Notes: generated from the letters alone by a model not told the origin. A stretch of DNA of 64,000 nucleotides from Mesorhizobium sp. M7A.F.Ca.US.006.01.1.1 (GCF_003997935.1 NZ_RZQL01000007.1:1-64000); one strand, 5' to 3'. Counted from the stretch's first letter, positions 1 to 12,363 are shown. A program made the numbers and translations.

Positions 1-1
1 G

Positions 2-406
2 GCGCTGATCGTGCCGCCGCTGTTCAATTCGCTCGGCGTGCTGTTCATGCGGCAGAGTTTTTCGATGATGCCGGACGACCTCTTCGATGCGGCGCGCGTC
101 GAAGGCGTCAAGGAATGGCGCATCTTCCTCTTCGTCGCGCTGCCTTTGGCGCGGCCGATGCTGGCCGCACTCGCCATCATCCTGTTTCTCGCCTCCTGGA
201 ACAATTATCTGTGGCCGCTTTTGATCAACAGCCAGCCGGGTTCGATGACAGCACCGGTGGCGCTCGGCACGCTGATCGGCCTCACCAAGGTGTCATGGGG
301 CGGCATCATGGCGGGCGCGGTGATGCTGACGGTGCCGATGCTCGTCGTCTTCGTGCTGCTGCAGCGTCATTTCATCGCCGGCATCGCCGCCGGCGCGGTC
401 AAGTAA
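2..406 (+). CDS. Carbohydrate ABC transporter permease, C-terminal part (UgpE/MalG type)
   Basis: Only the last 134 residues are in the window; the gene begins to the left and the frame is open to base 2. The visible part holds the EAA-loop region of a MalG/UgpE-type inner-membrane permease (residues [14 protein letters not shown], then LPLARPMLA), which contacts the cytoplasmic ATPase. Two or three hydrophobic helices follow, and it ends AGIAAGAVK, a typical end for this family. It stops 8 bp before the ATPase gene at 415, so the two are co-transcribed. By family it imports a sugar or sugar derivative together with an upstream permease and binding protein not seen here. The substrate cannot be named; the following dehydrogenase/aldo-keto reductase fusion suggests a sugar or polyol that is oxidised after uptake. 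Confidence 0.93.
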   Translation, partial: ALIVPPLFNSLGVLFMRQSFSMMPDDLFDAARVEGVKEWRIFLFVALPLARPMLAALAIILFLASWNNYLWPLLINSQPGSMTAPVALGTLIGLTKVSWGGIMAGAVMLTVPMLVVFVLLQRHFIAGIAAGAVK

Positions 407-414
407 GGGGCAGC

Positions 415-1509
<1,095 letters not shown>

Positions 1510-1544
1510 CCGCCGGCCCCTTCCAGCCTTCAAGGAGAATGACA

Positions 1545-3572
1545 ATGACCGCAACCACGCCCATTCGCTGGGGCATTCTCGGCCCGGGCAGCATCGCCCA
1601 GTCCTTTGCCGGTGGCGTGGCCGCTTCGCGCACCGGAAAGCTGGTCGCCATCGGCGCACGCAATCCCGCCAAGCCCGGCCTTGCCGAGAGTTTTCCCGGT
1701 GCCCGTATCCTCGACGGCTACGACGCGCTGCTCGCCGAACCCGATATCGACGCCGTCTACATTTCGATACCGCATCCCGGCCATGCGCAATGGGCGATCA
1801 AGGCGGCCGAGGCCGGAAAGCATGTGCTCTGCGAAAAGCCGCTGGCGCTGACCGCCTTCGAGGCCGACGCCATGATGCATGCCGCGCGCAAGGCCGGCAC
1901 ATTCCTCGGCGAGGCCTTCATGTACAGGTTGCACCCGCAGACCAAGAAGCTGGTGGAGCTGATCAGGTCCGGCGTCATCGGCGAGATCAGGATGATCAAG
2001 TCGAGCTTTGGTTTCGCCATGCCGGGCTTCATGCCGCAGCACCGGCTCTATGCCAACGATCTCGCCGGCGGCGGCATTCTCGACGTTGGCGGCTATCCCG
2101 TCTCGATGGTGCGGCTGATTGCCGGCGCGGCAGTCGGAAAGCCCTTCGGCGAGCCCGACAAGGTGATCGGCACCGCCCATCTGGGCCAGTCCGGCGTCGA
2201 CGAATGGGCCTCCGCGCTGCTGCATTTCCCAGGCGGCATTGTCGCCGAGGTCTCCTGCAGCATTTCGCTCAACCAGGACAATGTGCTGCGCATCCTGGGC
2301 ACCAAGGGCCGCATCGAAGTGCCGGACTTCTGGTTCGCCGGCGGCAACCGCGACGTCGGCTTGGGCCGGATCGACGTCATCGCCTCCGATGGCGCGCGCG
2401 AGACAATCAGCGTCGACGAGAAGCGCCATCTCTATTCCTTCGAGGTCGACGCAGCCGGTGAGGCGATCCGCGCCGGCGGCCAAGAATTCGCCTGGCCGGG
2501 CATGGCGTGGGCGGAAAGCCTCGGCACCTTGCGTGTACTGGACAAATGGCGGGCGGCCGCCGGCCTCGAATACGGCATCGAGAAGGCTCAGCAGCGTACC
2601 AACACCATCTCCGGCCGGCCTTTGCGGTCCGGCGGCACGGCGATCGCCAAGCGCACCATTCCTGGCCTGTCGAAGCCGGCGTCGGTGGTGGCGCTCGGCT
2701 TCGAGGATTTCCGTACCTTTTCCTCAGGCTCGATCCTGCTCGATGCCTTTTTCGAGGCCGGCGGCAATCTCTTCGATACCGGCTATGTCTATGGCGGCGG
2801 CTATACCGAGAAGCTGCTTGGCGAGTGGTTGAAAAACCGTGGCGTACGCGCGCAATCGGTGGTCATCGCCAAGGGCGCGCACTCGCCGCTCTGCTATCCC
2901 GATGTGATCGGCAAGCAGCTCGACCAGTCGCTCGAACGCCTGCAGACCGACCATGTCGATGTCTACTTCATGCACCGCGACAATCTCGATGTGCCGGTCG
3001 GCGAATTCGTCGATGCGATGGATCGTGAGGTCAAGGCCGGCCGCATCCGCGGCCCGTTCGGCGGCTCGAACTGGACGATGGAACGCATGGATGAGGCGAT
3101 CGCCTATGCCGAACGCACCGGCAAGCAAAAGCCCGGCGCGCTGTCCAACAATTTCTCGCTGGCTGAAATGCTGGAGCCGATCTGGGCCGGCTGTGTCACG
3201 TCCTCCACGGATGCATGGAAGGCCTGGCTGACATCCAGGCAGATGCCGAATTTCGCTTGGTCGAGCCAGGGGCGCGGCTTCTTCACCGATCGCGCGGGTC
3301 GCGACAAGCAAGACAATGAGGAACTGGTGCGGGTCTGGTACTCCGAGCGGAATTTCGGCCGCCGCGACCGGGCGATCGAACTTGCCGCAAGACTGGGCAA
3401 GAGCCCGATCCATATTGCGCTGGCCTATGTGCTCGCTCAGCCATTCCCATCCATCCCGCTGATCGGGCCACGCACGCTGGATGAGTTGGACGACAGCCTG
3501 CGCGCTCTCGACATCACGCTGTCGCAAGCCGATCTCGAATGGCTGGATGGCGGCAGTCTGCGCGCTGCCTAG
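1545..3572 (+). CDS. Gfo/Idh/MocA oxidoreductase fused to aldo/keto reductase
   Basis: A 675-residue two-domain cytoplasmic oxidoreductase. Residues 1-330 are a Gfo/Idh/MocA dehydrogenase: nucleotide-binding GPGSIA at 13-18, EKP at 97-99 and the GGGILDVGGYP segment. Residues 370-675 are an aldo/keto reductase with the tetrad visible as D411 and Y416 (FDTGYVYGGG), K443 (VIAKG) and H477 (FMHRD). Both halves look catalytically complete. ATG 1545 is preferred over ATG 1539 because AAGGAG at 1532-1537 sits 7 bp from the former and only 1 bp from the latter. The gene lies 35 bp after the sugar ATPase and closes that operon, so coupled oxidation and reduction of the imported sugar, for example epimerisation through a keto intermediate, is plausible. 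That role is inference. Confidence 0.9.
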   Translation: MTATTPIRWGILGPGSIAQSFAGGVAASRTGKLVAIGARNPAKPGLAESFPGARILDGYDALLAEPDIDAVYISIPHPGHAQWAIKAAEAGKHVLCEKPLALTAFEADAMMHAARKAGTFLGEAFMYRLHPQTKKLVELIRSGVIGEIRMIKSSFGFAMPGFMPQHRLYANDLAGGGILDVGGYPVSMVRLIAGAAVGKPFGEPDKVIGTAHLGQSGVDEWASALLHFPGGIVAEVSCSISLNQDNVLRILGTKGRIEVPDFWFAGGNRDVGLGRIDVIASDGARETISVDEKRHLYSFEVDAAGEAIRAGGQEFAWPGMAWAESLGTLRVLDKWRAAAGLEYGIEKAQQRTNTISGRPLRSGGTAIAKRTIPGLSKPASVVALGFEDFRTFSSGSILLDAFFEAGGNLFDTGYVYGGGYTEKLLGEWLKNRGVRAQSVVIAKGAHSPLCYPDVIGKQLDQSLERLQTDHVDVYFMHRDNLDVPVGEFVDAMDREVKAGRIRGPFGGSNWTMERMDEAIAYAERTGKQKPGALSNNFSLAEMLEPIWAGCVTSSTDAWKAWLTSRQMPNFAWSSQGRGFFTDRAGRDKQDNEELVRVWYSERNFGRRDRAIELAARLGKSPIHIALAYVLAQPFPSIPLIGPRTLDELDDSLRALDITLSQADLEWLDGGSLRAA

Positions 3573-3599
3573 CTGGCTGCCAGCTTAACCGTCGCGGCG

Positions 3600-4508
3600 T
3601 CAGGTCTCGTCATCAGGCGCCCTGACGCCGCGCCTGGCCGGAGTCCGCAAATTGGCATACATGCCGGTGGTGCGGAATTGGCTCGGCGTGATGCCGTAAC
3701 AGCGGCGGAAGACCTTTGAAAAATAGTTCGCGTCCTCGAAACCGCACAGGATGGCGACCTCCTTCACCGGCAGGAAATCCGCCTTGGTCAGCAGCTTCGC
3801 CGCGCGTTGCAGGCGCTGCTGCAGCACGAACTCGGCCGGAGGCAGGCCTTCGCTTTCGGCGAAACAGCGTGAGAAATGGGCCCGGCTGAGGCCGCTGATC
3901 TGGACCAGGTCCGCCACCGGCAGCGGCCTGTCGAGATTGGCATTGATGTGATCGATGACCGGCTGCATGGCGCTCAGTTTTTCGGCAAAGGCATGGGAGC
4001 CGAAGACATCGTCATAGAGCGCCATCGCAGCCTCATAGGCGACCGCCGAAGCAGCCCCCGGCGAAGCGGCGCCTTTGATCAGGCGCAGGCTGCAATCGGC
4101 AAGATGATCGATTGTCGCCGGCTGCAGCCGAAATACAGGACCCGAGACGCTCAGGATCGACTTGTGGATGCGCAGCGCCTCCTCGCCGTTCATCGAGATC
4201 CAGAAATATTCCCAGCGCTCATCCCCGGCCAGCCAGTAGCGGTGGTTGTGCGGCACCAGCACCAGCAGCGTATCGTTCTTCTGCAGGCGGTAATTGCGGT
4301 TCTCGTAGCGCAGCCGGCCAGTCCCGCTGATCGTGTGCTGGAGCACGGTGAACGGTGTCTGGCCGCGCTTGCGGCCGTCCCAGTCGTAGATTTCGTCCTC
4401 GCGCACTTCATAGCCGGTGCTCGTCGGCATGGCATGCAGGCGCTGGCGGCCGCGCGGCAGCGAGATCGTACGCATGGACTGTCCGTTTTCTATCAGATCC
4501 TGCAGCAC
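3600..4508 (-). CDS. agpT: AraC-family regulator of alpha-galactoside uptake (AgpT-like)
   Basis: A 302-residue AraC/XylS-type activator. The N-terminal half is a cupin-like effector domain. The C-terminal 100 residues carry two helix-turn-helix motifs (PVADLVQISGLSRAHFSRCF and the stretch PVKEVAILCGFEDANYFSKV). It is divergent from agaL1-agpABCD-agaL2, the arrangement known for agpT in Sinorhizobium meliloti, where the regulator switches on the operon in response to alpha-galactosides such as melibiose or raffinose. The GTG at 4508 is chosen because AAGGGTAA lies 7 bp upstream; an ATG at 4475 with a weaker site is the alternative. A 10-bp direct repeat just upstream may be its binding site. 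Assignment rests on domain architecture plus synteny. Confidence 0.85.
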   Translation of the reverse strand: MLQDLIENGQSMRTISLPRGRQRLHAMPTSTGYEVREDEIYDWDGRKRGQTPFTVLQHTISGTGRLRYENRNYRLQKNDTLLVLVPHNHRYWLAGDERWEYFWISMNGEEALRIHKSILSVSGPVFRLQPATIDHLADCSLRLIKGAASPGAASAVAYEAAMALYDDVFGSHAFAEKLSAMQPVIDHINANLDRPLPVADLVQISGLSRAHFSRCFAESEGLPPAEFVLQQRLQRAAKLLTKADFLPVKEVAILCGFEDANYFSKVFRRCYGITPSQFRTTGMYANLRTPARRGVRAPDDET

Positions 4509-4524
4509 AAAATTACCCTTGAAA

Positions 4525-4569
4525 GCATAATCCTTCTCTGGTCGCGCTCGCGAATAAGCGCATAATCCT
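4525..4569. promoter_or_regulatory. 10-bp direct repeat, candidate AgpT operator
   Basis: GCATAATCCT occurs at 4525-4534 and again at 4560-4569, exactly 35 bp apart, in the 213-bp region between agpT and agaL1. AraC-family proteins typically bind two direct repeats in the divergent promoter region. The first copy lies just upstream of the agpT ribosome-binding site, which would suit autoregulation. The same region also holds an inverted repeat ACATG-6-CATGT at 4647-4662 and a short hairpin, AGCCGG-att-CCGGCT, at 4622-4636. Function is inferred. Confidence 0.4.
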
Positions 4570-4721
4570 CATCGAAAAGCGAGAGAGATCCGCAGTCGAG
4601 GAGCGGACAGGGAGATTGGCGAGCCGGATTCCGGCTTGTCCTGCATACATGTCGCGGCATGTGGCTACAGCTTCCCATTGTCATTCCTTGCCTGCAATTC
4701 GAATGGAATGAGGTGCGGCTG

Positions 4722-6188
4722 ATGAGTTTCAAAATCGCTATCATCGGTGCCGGCAGCGTCGGCTTCACCAAGAAATTGTTCACCGACATCCTGTGCGTGC
4801 CCGAATTCACCGACATCGAATTCGCGCTGACCGACGTCAGCGAGCACAATCTCCAGATGATCAAGGCGATCCTCGACAGGATCGTCGAGGCAAACAGGTT
4901 GCCCACCAGGGTGACGGCGACGACCGACCGCCGCAAGGCGCTCGAAGGCGCTCGCTACGTCATCAGCTGCGTGCGGGTCGGCGGCCTCGAAGCCTATGCC
5001 GACGATATCCGCATTCCCCTGAAATACGGCATCGACCAATGCGTCGGCGATACCATCTGCGCCGGCGGTATTCTCTATGGCCAGCGCAACATTCCAGTGA
5101 TCCTGGATTTCTGCAAGGACATAAGCGAGGTCGCCGAGACCAACGTCAAATTCCTGAACTACGCCAACCCGATGGCGATGAACACCTGGGCAGCGATCGA
5201 ATACGGCAAGGTCGATACTGTCGGGCTTTGCCACGGCGTCCAGCACGGCGCCGAGCAGATCGCCGAGGTGCTTGGCGCGAAGTCGGCGCAGGAGCTCGAC
5301 TATGTCTGTTCCGGCATCAACCACCAGACCTGGTTCATCGACCTGCGCCTGAACGGCCGCCCAATCGGCAAGGACGAACTGGTGGCCGCCTTCGAGGCGC
5401 ACCCGGTCTATTCGCAACAGGAGAAGCTGCGCATCGACGTTTTGAAGCGCTTCGGCGTCTACTCGACCGAAAGCAACGGCCATCTTTCCGAATATCTGCC
5501 CTGGTACCGCAAACGTCCCGACGAGATCACGCGCTGGATCGATATGTCCGACTGGATTCACGGCGAGACGGGCGGCTATCTCCGCTACTCCACCGAAACC
5601 CGCAACTGGTTCGAGACGGAATATCCGCAGTTCCTCGAAGCGGCGTCAAAGCCGATCGATCAGGAGAAGCGCTCCAACGAGCATGCCAGCCACATATTGG
5701 AGGCGCTGGAGACTAACCGGGTCTATCGCGGCCACTTCAACGTCAAGAACAATGGCGTGATCACCAACCTGCCGCAGGACGCCATCATCGAGTCGCCGGG
5801 CTTCGTCGACCGTTTTGGCATCAACATGGCCGCCGGCATCACCCTGCCGGAAGCCTGCGCCGCCACTTGCATCGCTTCGATCAACGTCCAGCGCATGTCG
5901 GTGCATGCCGCTATATCAGGCGACATCGATCTTCTGAAGCTCGCCGTGCTGCATGACCCGCTGGTCGGCGCGGTTTCGACGCCGGAGGAGGTCTGGCAGA
6001 TGGTCGACGAAATGGTCGTCGCCCAGGCAGCCTGGCTGCCGCAATATGCCCATGCGGTTCCGGCCGCCAGGGAGCGGCTGTCGACATCTCAGGTGAAGAC
6101 CCGCGAATGGGCCGGCGCCGCACGGCGCAGTGTTCGCTCGATCGAGGAATTGCGCGCCGAAAAAGCCGCGCTGAAGCAAGCCGGCTGA
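4722..6188 (+). CDS. agaL1: GH4 alpha-galactosidase (AgaL1/MelA type)
   Basis: A 488-residue glycoside hydrolase family 4 enzyme that hydrolyses alpha-galactosides by an NAD- and divalent-metal-dependent redox mechanism in the cytoplasm. The NAD-binding GAGSVGF is at residues 9-15. The metal-ligand Cys and His are visible as C170 in CHGVQH and H201 in GINHQTW. ATG 4722 follows TGAGGTGC by 6 bp and gives the family N-terminus MSFKIAIIGAGS; the longer upstream frame has no support. First gene of the operon transcribed away from agpT. A second family-4 paralogue closes the operon. The CHG rather than CHS motif makes the exact substrate less certain than for agaL2; another alpha-hexoside is possible. 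Confidence 0.88.
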   Translation: MSFKIAIIGAGSVGFTKKLFTDILCVPEFTDIEFALTDVSEHNLQMIKAILDRIVEANRLPTRVTATTDRRKALEGARYVISCVRVGGLEAYADDIRIPLKYGIDQCVGDTICAGGILYGQRNIPVILDFCKDISEVAETNVKFLNYANPMAMNTWAAIEYGKVDTVGLCHGVQHGAEQIAEVLGAKSAQELDYVCSGINHQTWFIDLRLNGRPIGKDELVAAFEAHPVYSQQEKLRIDVLKRFGVYSTESNGHLSEYLPWYRKRPDEITRWIDMSDWIHGETGGYLRYSTETRNWFETEYPQFLEAASKPIDQEKRSNEHASHILEALETNRVYRGHFNVKNNGVITNLPQDAIIESPGFVDRFGINMAAGITLPEACAATCIASINVQRMSVHAAISGDIDLLKLAVLHDPLVGAVSTPEEVWQMVDEMVVAQAAWLPQYAHAVPAARERLSTSQVKTREWAGAARRSVRSIEELRAEKAALKQAG

Positions 6189-6320
6189 GACGGGCCGGCT
6201 GGAAATTCATGCGGTGATGGTGGATCCATGGGAGGCGGATCCACTGCCACGAAGCCGTTTGAATTCGAGGAGAGGCGGAGCGGGTGCAAACGCTCCGGAC
6301 AAACAAGAGGGAGAGAGACC

Positions 6321-8406
6321 GTGAGGAATTTACGCAATATCGGCCTTGCTGCCGGACTGACGCTGAGCGTCTCGGTCTCGGCTCTCAGTGCTTACGCTTC
6401 CGAGCCGACGGTTCCGCCGGCGCCGACACCGTTTCCCGCCGAAGGCAAGATCAACTATGTCGCGCGAGACTCGATCCTGGAGTTCAAGGCGCTCCCCGAA
6501 TATCACGAGCCCGACTGGGTCACCGAGAAATACGTCAAGACCGGCAAGCTGCCGCCGGTGAAAGACAGGCTGCCGAAAGAGCCGCTGGTCTTCAAGACGG
6601 GCAATATGCAGGACGGCATCGGCGTCTATGGCGATACGATGCGCCACGTCATCGGCGGGCGGCCGGAAGGCTGGAACTACGGCGCCGGGCAGACGCAAGG
6701 CTGGGGCGGTATCGACATCGGCCTCTCCGAATGCCTGACGCGCACAGCCCCGCTGTTCCAGGTCGAGGCCAAGGACACCGAGCCGCTGCCGAACCTGGCC
6801 AGGAGCTGGGATTGGTCGAGCGATGGCCACAAGCTGACCATGCACCTCATCGAAGGAGCGAAGTGGTCGGACGGCGTGCCGTTCAATGCCGACGATGTCA
6901 TGTTCTACTGGGACGATGAGGTGGTCGACCCGAACGTCTCGCCGCTGAACGGCGCCACGCCGGAAACCTTCGGCGTCGGCACGACGCTGAAGAAGGTCGA
7001 CGACTACACCGTCGAATGGACCTTCAAGGATGCCTTCCCGAAGCAGTACCTGTATGCCATGGCCTACGGCACCTTCTGTCCGGGCCCCGCGCACATGCTG
7101 AAGCCGCAGCATCCGAAATACTCGAAGAACACCTACGATCAGTTCAAGAATGCCTTCCCGCCGGAATTCATGAACATGCCGGTGATGGGTGGCTGGGTGC
7201 CGGTCGAGTACCGGCCGGACGACATCATCGTCATGCGCCGCAATCCCTATTACTGGAAGGTCGACGAAAAGGGCAATCAACTGCCCTATCTCAACGAACT
7301 GCACTACAAGCTGTCGACCTGGGCCGATCGCGACGTCCAGGCGGTGGCCGGCGCGGCCGATTTTTTCCAATCTGGAACAGCCGGAAAACTTCGTCGCCTC
7401 GCTGAAGCGTGCGGCAGAGGCGAACGCACCGGCCCGTCTTGCTTTCGGCCCGCGGCTCATCGGCTACAATCTGCGCTTTAATTTTTCCGCCAATGGCTGG
7501 GGCAATCCGGACGAACGCGGCCAGGCGATCCGCGAGCTGAACCGCAACGAGGATTTCCGCAAGGCCGTCACCATGGCGCTCGACCGCAAGGCGCTCGGTG
7601 ACTCGCTGGTCAAGGGGCCGTTCACCGCCATCTATCCCGGCGGCCTGTCATCCGGAACCAGCTTCTACGACCGCGCTTCGACGGTCTACTACCCCTTCGA
7701 CCTCGAGGGCGCCAAGGCCGAACTCGCCAAGGCCGGCCTCAAGGATACGGATGGCGACGGCTTCGTAAATTTCCCTTCCGGCACCGCCGGCGGCAAGAAT
7801 GTCGAGATCGTGATGCTGGTCAACAACGACTACACGACCGACAAGAGCCTTGCCGAAGGCGTCGTCGCCCAGATGGAAAAGCTCGGGCTTCGGGTCGTGC
7901 TCAACGGCCTCAACGGCACCCAGCGCGACGCTTCACAATATTCCGGCCGCTTCGATTGGCTGGTCCGGCGCAACGAACAGGAACTGACGTCGGTGGTGCA
8001 GAACACCGTACAGCTTGCCCCGGTCGGTCCGCGCACCAGCTGGGACCATCGTGCGCCGGAAAATGGCGAGGTCGATGTGATGCCGTTCGAAAAGGACCTC
8101 GTCGACATCGTCAACAAGTTCGTCTCCACGCAGGACAATGACCAGCGCGCCAGCCTGATGAAACAATTCCAGAAGATCTCGACGGAGCACGTCTACAATG
8201 TCGGCCTGACGGAATATCCCGGCGCGCTGATCGTCAACAAGCGCTTCTCGAACATTCCGCAGGGCACGCCGATCTTCATGTTCAACTGGGCCGAAGATTC
8301 GATCGTCCGCGAACGGGTCTTTGTCGCGGCCGACAAGCAGGCGAAATACGAATTGTTCCCCGATGAGCTGCCCGGCAAACCCGGAGAGAAGGGGCCGATG
8401 AATTAG
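6321..8406 (+). pseudogene. agpA: Alpha-galactoside ABC binding protein AgpA, split by a frameshift
   Basis: Periplasmic substrate-binding protein of the oligopeptide/SBP_bac_5 family, read in two frames: 6321 to about 7361, then about 7363 to 8406. GTG 6321 follows AAGAGGGAGAGA and starts a signal peptide (hydrophobic core IGLAAGLTLSVSVSAL, ending near AYA). At 7361-7366 there is a run of six T. With five T the frame would read continuously as GAADFSNLEQPENF, and everything after is a well-formed binding-protein C-terminus ending GEKGPMN. The reading frame that carries on unshifted stops at 7481. The gene precedes agpB and agpC, as in S. meliloti, where AgpA binds alpha-galactosides. Either a real single-base insertion inactivates it, or the extra T is a sequencing error, or polymerase slippage on T6 restores some product. 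Confidence 0.85.
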
Positions 8407-8430
8407 GTTTACCTCCCTGACTGAGAGACC

Positions 8431-8457
8431 TCCGGCCGCGCCGCTGGCGCGGCCGGA
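8431..8457 (+). terminator. Perfect GC hairpin between agpA and agpB
   Basis: A 12-bp perfect inverted repeat (TCCGGCCGCGCC at 8431-8442 and its complement at 8446-8457) separated by a 3-base loop GCT. There is no following T run, so it is not a full intrinsic terminator. Its place between a binding-protein gene and the permease genes matches the mRNA-stabilising or attenuating hairpins known in comparable operons such as malE-malF, which give excess binding protein over permease. Function inferred. Confidence 0.6.
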
Positions 8458-8517
8458 CAAACCCACCTCCGGACGCAACCAAGGGCGCGATCGGCGAGAT
8501 AAGGAAACGAACCGTCC

Positions 8518-9525
8518 ATGCTGCGATTCCTGCTCACGCGCATAGCGTCGGCAATCCCGGTCCTCGCCATTTTGAGCCTGGCCACCTTTGCCATCATCCA
8601 GGCGCCGCCGGGCGATTATGCCGACTACATCCGCTCGCAGGCGATTAACCAGGGTGGAGCCTCCTTCGCCGAGGCCGACGCGCAGGCAAAGGCCTATCGC
8701 GTCGAGCATGGTCTCGATAAGCCGCTGCCTCTCCAGTATCTCAACTGGATCGGCGGCATCGTCACCCGAGGCGATTTCGGCTACAGCCTCTACTACAACA
8801 AACCGGTCGCCGATGTGGTCGGAGAGCGCCTGCCGCGCACGCTCCTCCTGGCGCTGGTCTGCCATCTGCTGGCCTCGGTGCTGGGCATTACATTCGGCAT
8901 ATGGGCGGCGACCCGGCAATACACCTGGATCGACTCGACACTGTCGGCCATCTCTTTTCTCGGCATGACGGTGCCGCGCTTCCTGATGGCGCTGATCATC
9001 GTCTATCTCCTGGTCTTCCAGTTCAACGTGTCGGAGATCGGCTCATTCTTCTCGCCGCAATATGGTGGCGCGCCGTGGTCGTGGGCCAAATTCGTCGATC
9101 TGGTCAAGCATGTCTGGCCGGTGGTGGCGATCGCGACTTTCGGCGGGCTCGCCTACAATATGCGCGTCATGCGCGGCAATCTACTCGATACGCTGAACGC
9201 GCAATATGTCGAGACGGCAAGAGCCAAGGGGCTGACGGGTGCCGCCGTCGTCATGCGCCACGCCGTGCCCAACGCGCTGCATCCGCTCATCATGTATCAG
9301 GGCGTTGTGCTGCCCTATATGCTGACCGGCGAGATCGAGACCGCGATCATCTTCGCGCTGCCGACGGTCGGCCCGGCAATCGTCGGCTCCATGGCTGTCG
9401 GCGACGTCTATGTCACCGCCACCTTCATGATGGTGCTGTCGGCGACGCTGATCGTCGGCAACATCATCGCCGACATGCTGCTCGTCCTGCTCGATCCGCG
9501 CGTGCGCCAGTTCGGGGAGGGTTGA
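8518..9525 (+). CDS. agpB: Alpha-galactoside ABC transporter permease (DppB/OppB type)
   Basis: A 335-residue inner-membrane permease of the peptide/DppB class. The N-terminal helix LTRIASAIPVLAILSLATFA, a long periplasmic segment and then about five helices are visible. The EAA-type loop is around YVETARAKGLTGAAVVMRHA, where the ATPase docks. ATG 8518 follows ATAAGGAAACG. It pairs with AgpC, whose gene starts one base after this one ends. Oligopeptide-type permeases are used for alpha-galactosides in the S. meliloti agp system, so family alone does not imply peptide transport; neighbouring alpha-galactosidase genes decide the assignment. Confidence 0.9.
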   Translation: MLRFLLTRIASAIPVLAILSLATFAIIQAPPGDYADYIRSQAINQGGASFAEADAQAKAYRVEHGLDKPLPLQYLNWIGGIVTRGDFGYSLYYNKPVADVVGERLPRTLLLALVCHLLASVLGITFGIWAATRQYTWIDSTLSAISFLGMTVPRFLMALIIVYLLVFQFNVSEIGSFFSPQYGGAPWSWAKFVDLVKHVWPVVAIATFGGLAYNMRVMRGNLLDTLNAQYVETARAKGLTGAAVVMRHAVPNALHPLIMYQGVVLPYMLTGEIETAIIFALPTVGPAIVGSMAVGDVYVTATFMMVLSATLIVGNIIADMLLVLLDPRVRQFGEG

Positions 9526-9526
9526 T

Positions 9527-10666
9527 ATGCTGGCGCGCGATCCATCCCCTTCACCGCTGCCGGCCGAAGGCCCCATCGTCGCCAAACCGGCGCGCGGCAA
9601 CGAAAGCTACATCGCGCTTGCCTGGCGCCGGTTGAAGCGTTCCTGGACCGGTATGGCCGGGCTCTGGCTCGTCGTGCTGCTGCTGGTGATGGCCGTGTTC
9701 GCCGAGTTCATCGCGCCAATGGACCCGAAGGTCACGGATGTCGGCTTCGCTCCGCCGCAGGTGCCAAGGTTCCATGACAGAGACGGCGGTTTCACCGCAC
9801 GGCCGAGGGTCTATGCGCTGGCCGATTCGGCGGACCTCGATCCGGTCACTTTCCAGCCCGTCGTCGGTCCCGACTACGACCATCCAAGGCTGCTTGGTTT
9901 CTTCGTGCATGGCGCGCCCTACAAGCTGTTTGGGCTGCTGCCGGCGGACCGACATCTGTTCGGCTCGCTGGACGGCCAGCCGGTGCATTTCCTGGGCACC
10001 GACAAGTTCGGCCGTGACGTGCTGTCGCGTGCCATCCACGGCTCGCGCGTCTCGCTGATGATTGCGCTGACGGTCGTCTTCATCATCACCGTCATCGGCA
10101 CCACCGTCGGCATGGTCTCCGGTTACTTCGGCGGCAGGTTCGATGTCTGGATGCAGCGCTTCGTCGAACTGGTGCTCGCCTTCCCGCAGCTGCCGCTCTA
10201 TCTGGCGCTGACGACGCTGATCCCGGTCACCGCTCCCACCAACGTCTTCCTCGCTTTCGTCATCATCGTCATGTCGGCCTTGGGCTGGGCGCAGATGTCT
10301 CGCGAGGTTCGCGGCAAGACGCTGGCGCTGGCGCGGATCGAGTATGTGCGCGCCGCCATGGCGGTCGGCGCCACCGACCGGCGCATCATCATGCAGCACA
10401 TCTTCCCCAATGTGATGAGCCACGTGATCGTCGCCGTGACGCTGGCGATCCCGACGGTGGTGCTGCTCGAATCCTTCCTCGGGTTCCTCGGCTTCGCCGT
10501 CAAGCCGCCGCTGATCTCGTGGGGCCTGATGCTGCAGGACACCGCGACCTATTCCGTCATCGGCACCTATCCCTGGATCCTGTCGCCGGTCGGTTTCGTG
10601 CTCGTCACCGTCTTTGCCTTCAACGCGCTGGGCGACGGCCTGCGCGACGCCGTAGACCCCTATTGA
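9527..10666 (+). CDS. agpC: Alpha-galactoside ABC transporter permease (DppC/OppC type)
   Basis: A 379-residue partner permease to AgpB. The first helix is near residues 44-62 (GLWLVVLLLVMAVFAEFI). It is followed by an unusually long soluble insert of about 100 residues before FLGTDKFGRDVLSR, the sequence that marks the start of the conserved OppC core. Five further helices and an EAA loop (EYVRAAMAVGATDRRIIMQH) follow. The start ATG lies one base after the agpB stop, behind GGGGAGG. Length exceeds the usual 290-310 residues for this family because of the insert, which resembles the large periplasmic region seen in YejE-like members. Confidence 0.9.
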   Translation: MLARDPSPSPLPAEGPIVAKPARGNESYIALAWRRLKRSWTGMAGLWLVVLLLVMAVFAEFIAPMDPKVTDVGFAPPQVPRFHDRDGGFTARPRVYALADSADLDPVTFQPVVGPDYDHPRLLGFFVHGAPYKLFGLLPADRHLFGSLDGQPVHFLGTDKFGRDVLSRAIHGSRVSLMIALTVVFIITVIGTTVGMVSGYFGGRFDVWMQRFVELVLAFPQLPLYLALTTLIPVTAPTNVFLAFVIIVMSALGWAQMSREVRGKTLALARIEYVRAAMAVGATDRRIIMQHIFPNVMSHVIVAVTLAIPTVVLLESFLGFLGFAVKPPLISWGLMLQDTATYSVIGTYPWILSPVGFVLVTVFAFNALGDGLRDAVDPY

Positions 10667-10676
10667 GGTGGCACAG

Positions 10677-12344
<1,668 letters not shown>

Positions 12345-12363
12345 ACAGATGCCGGAGGTTAGC

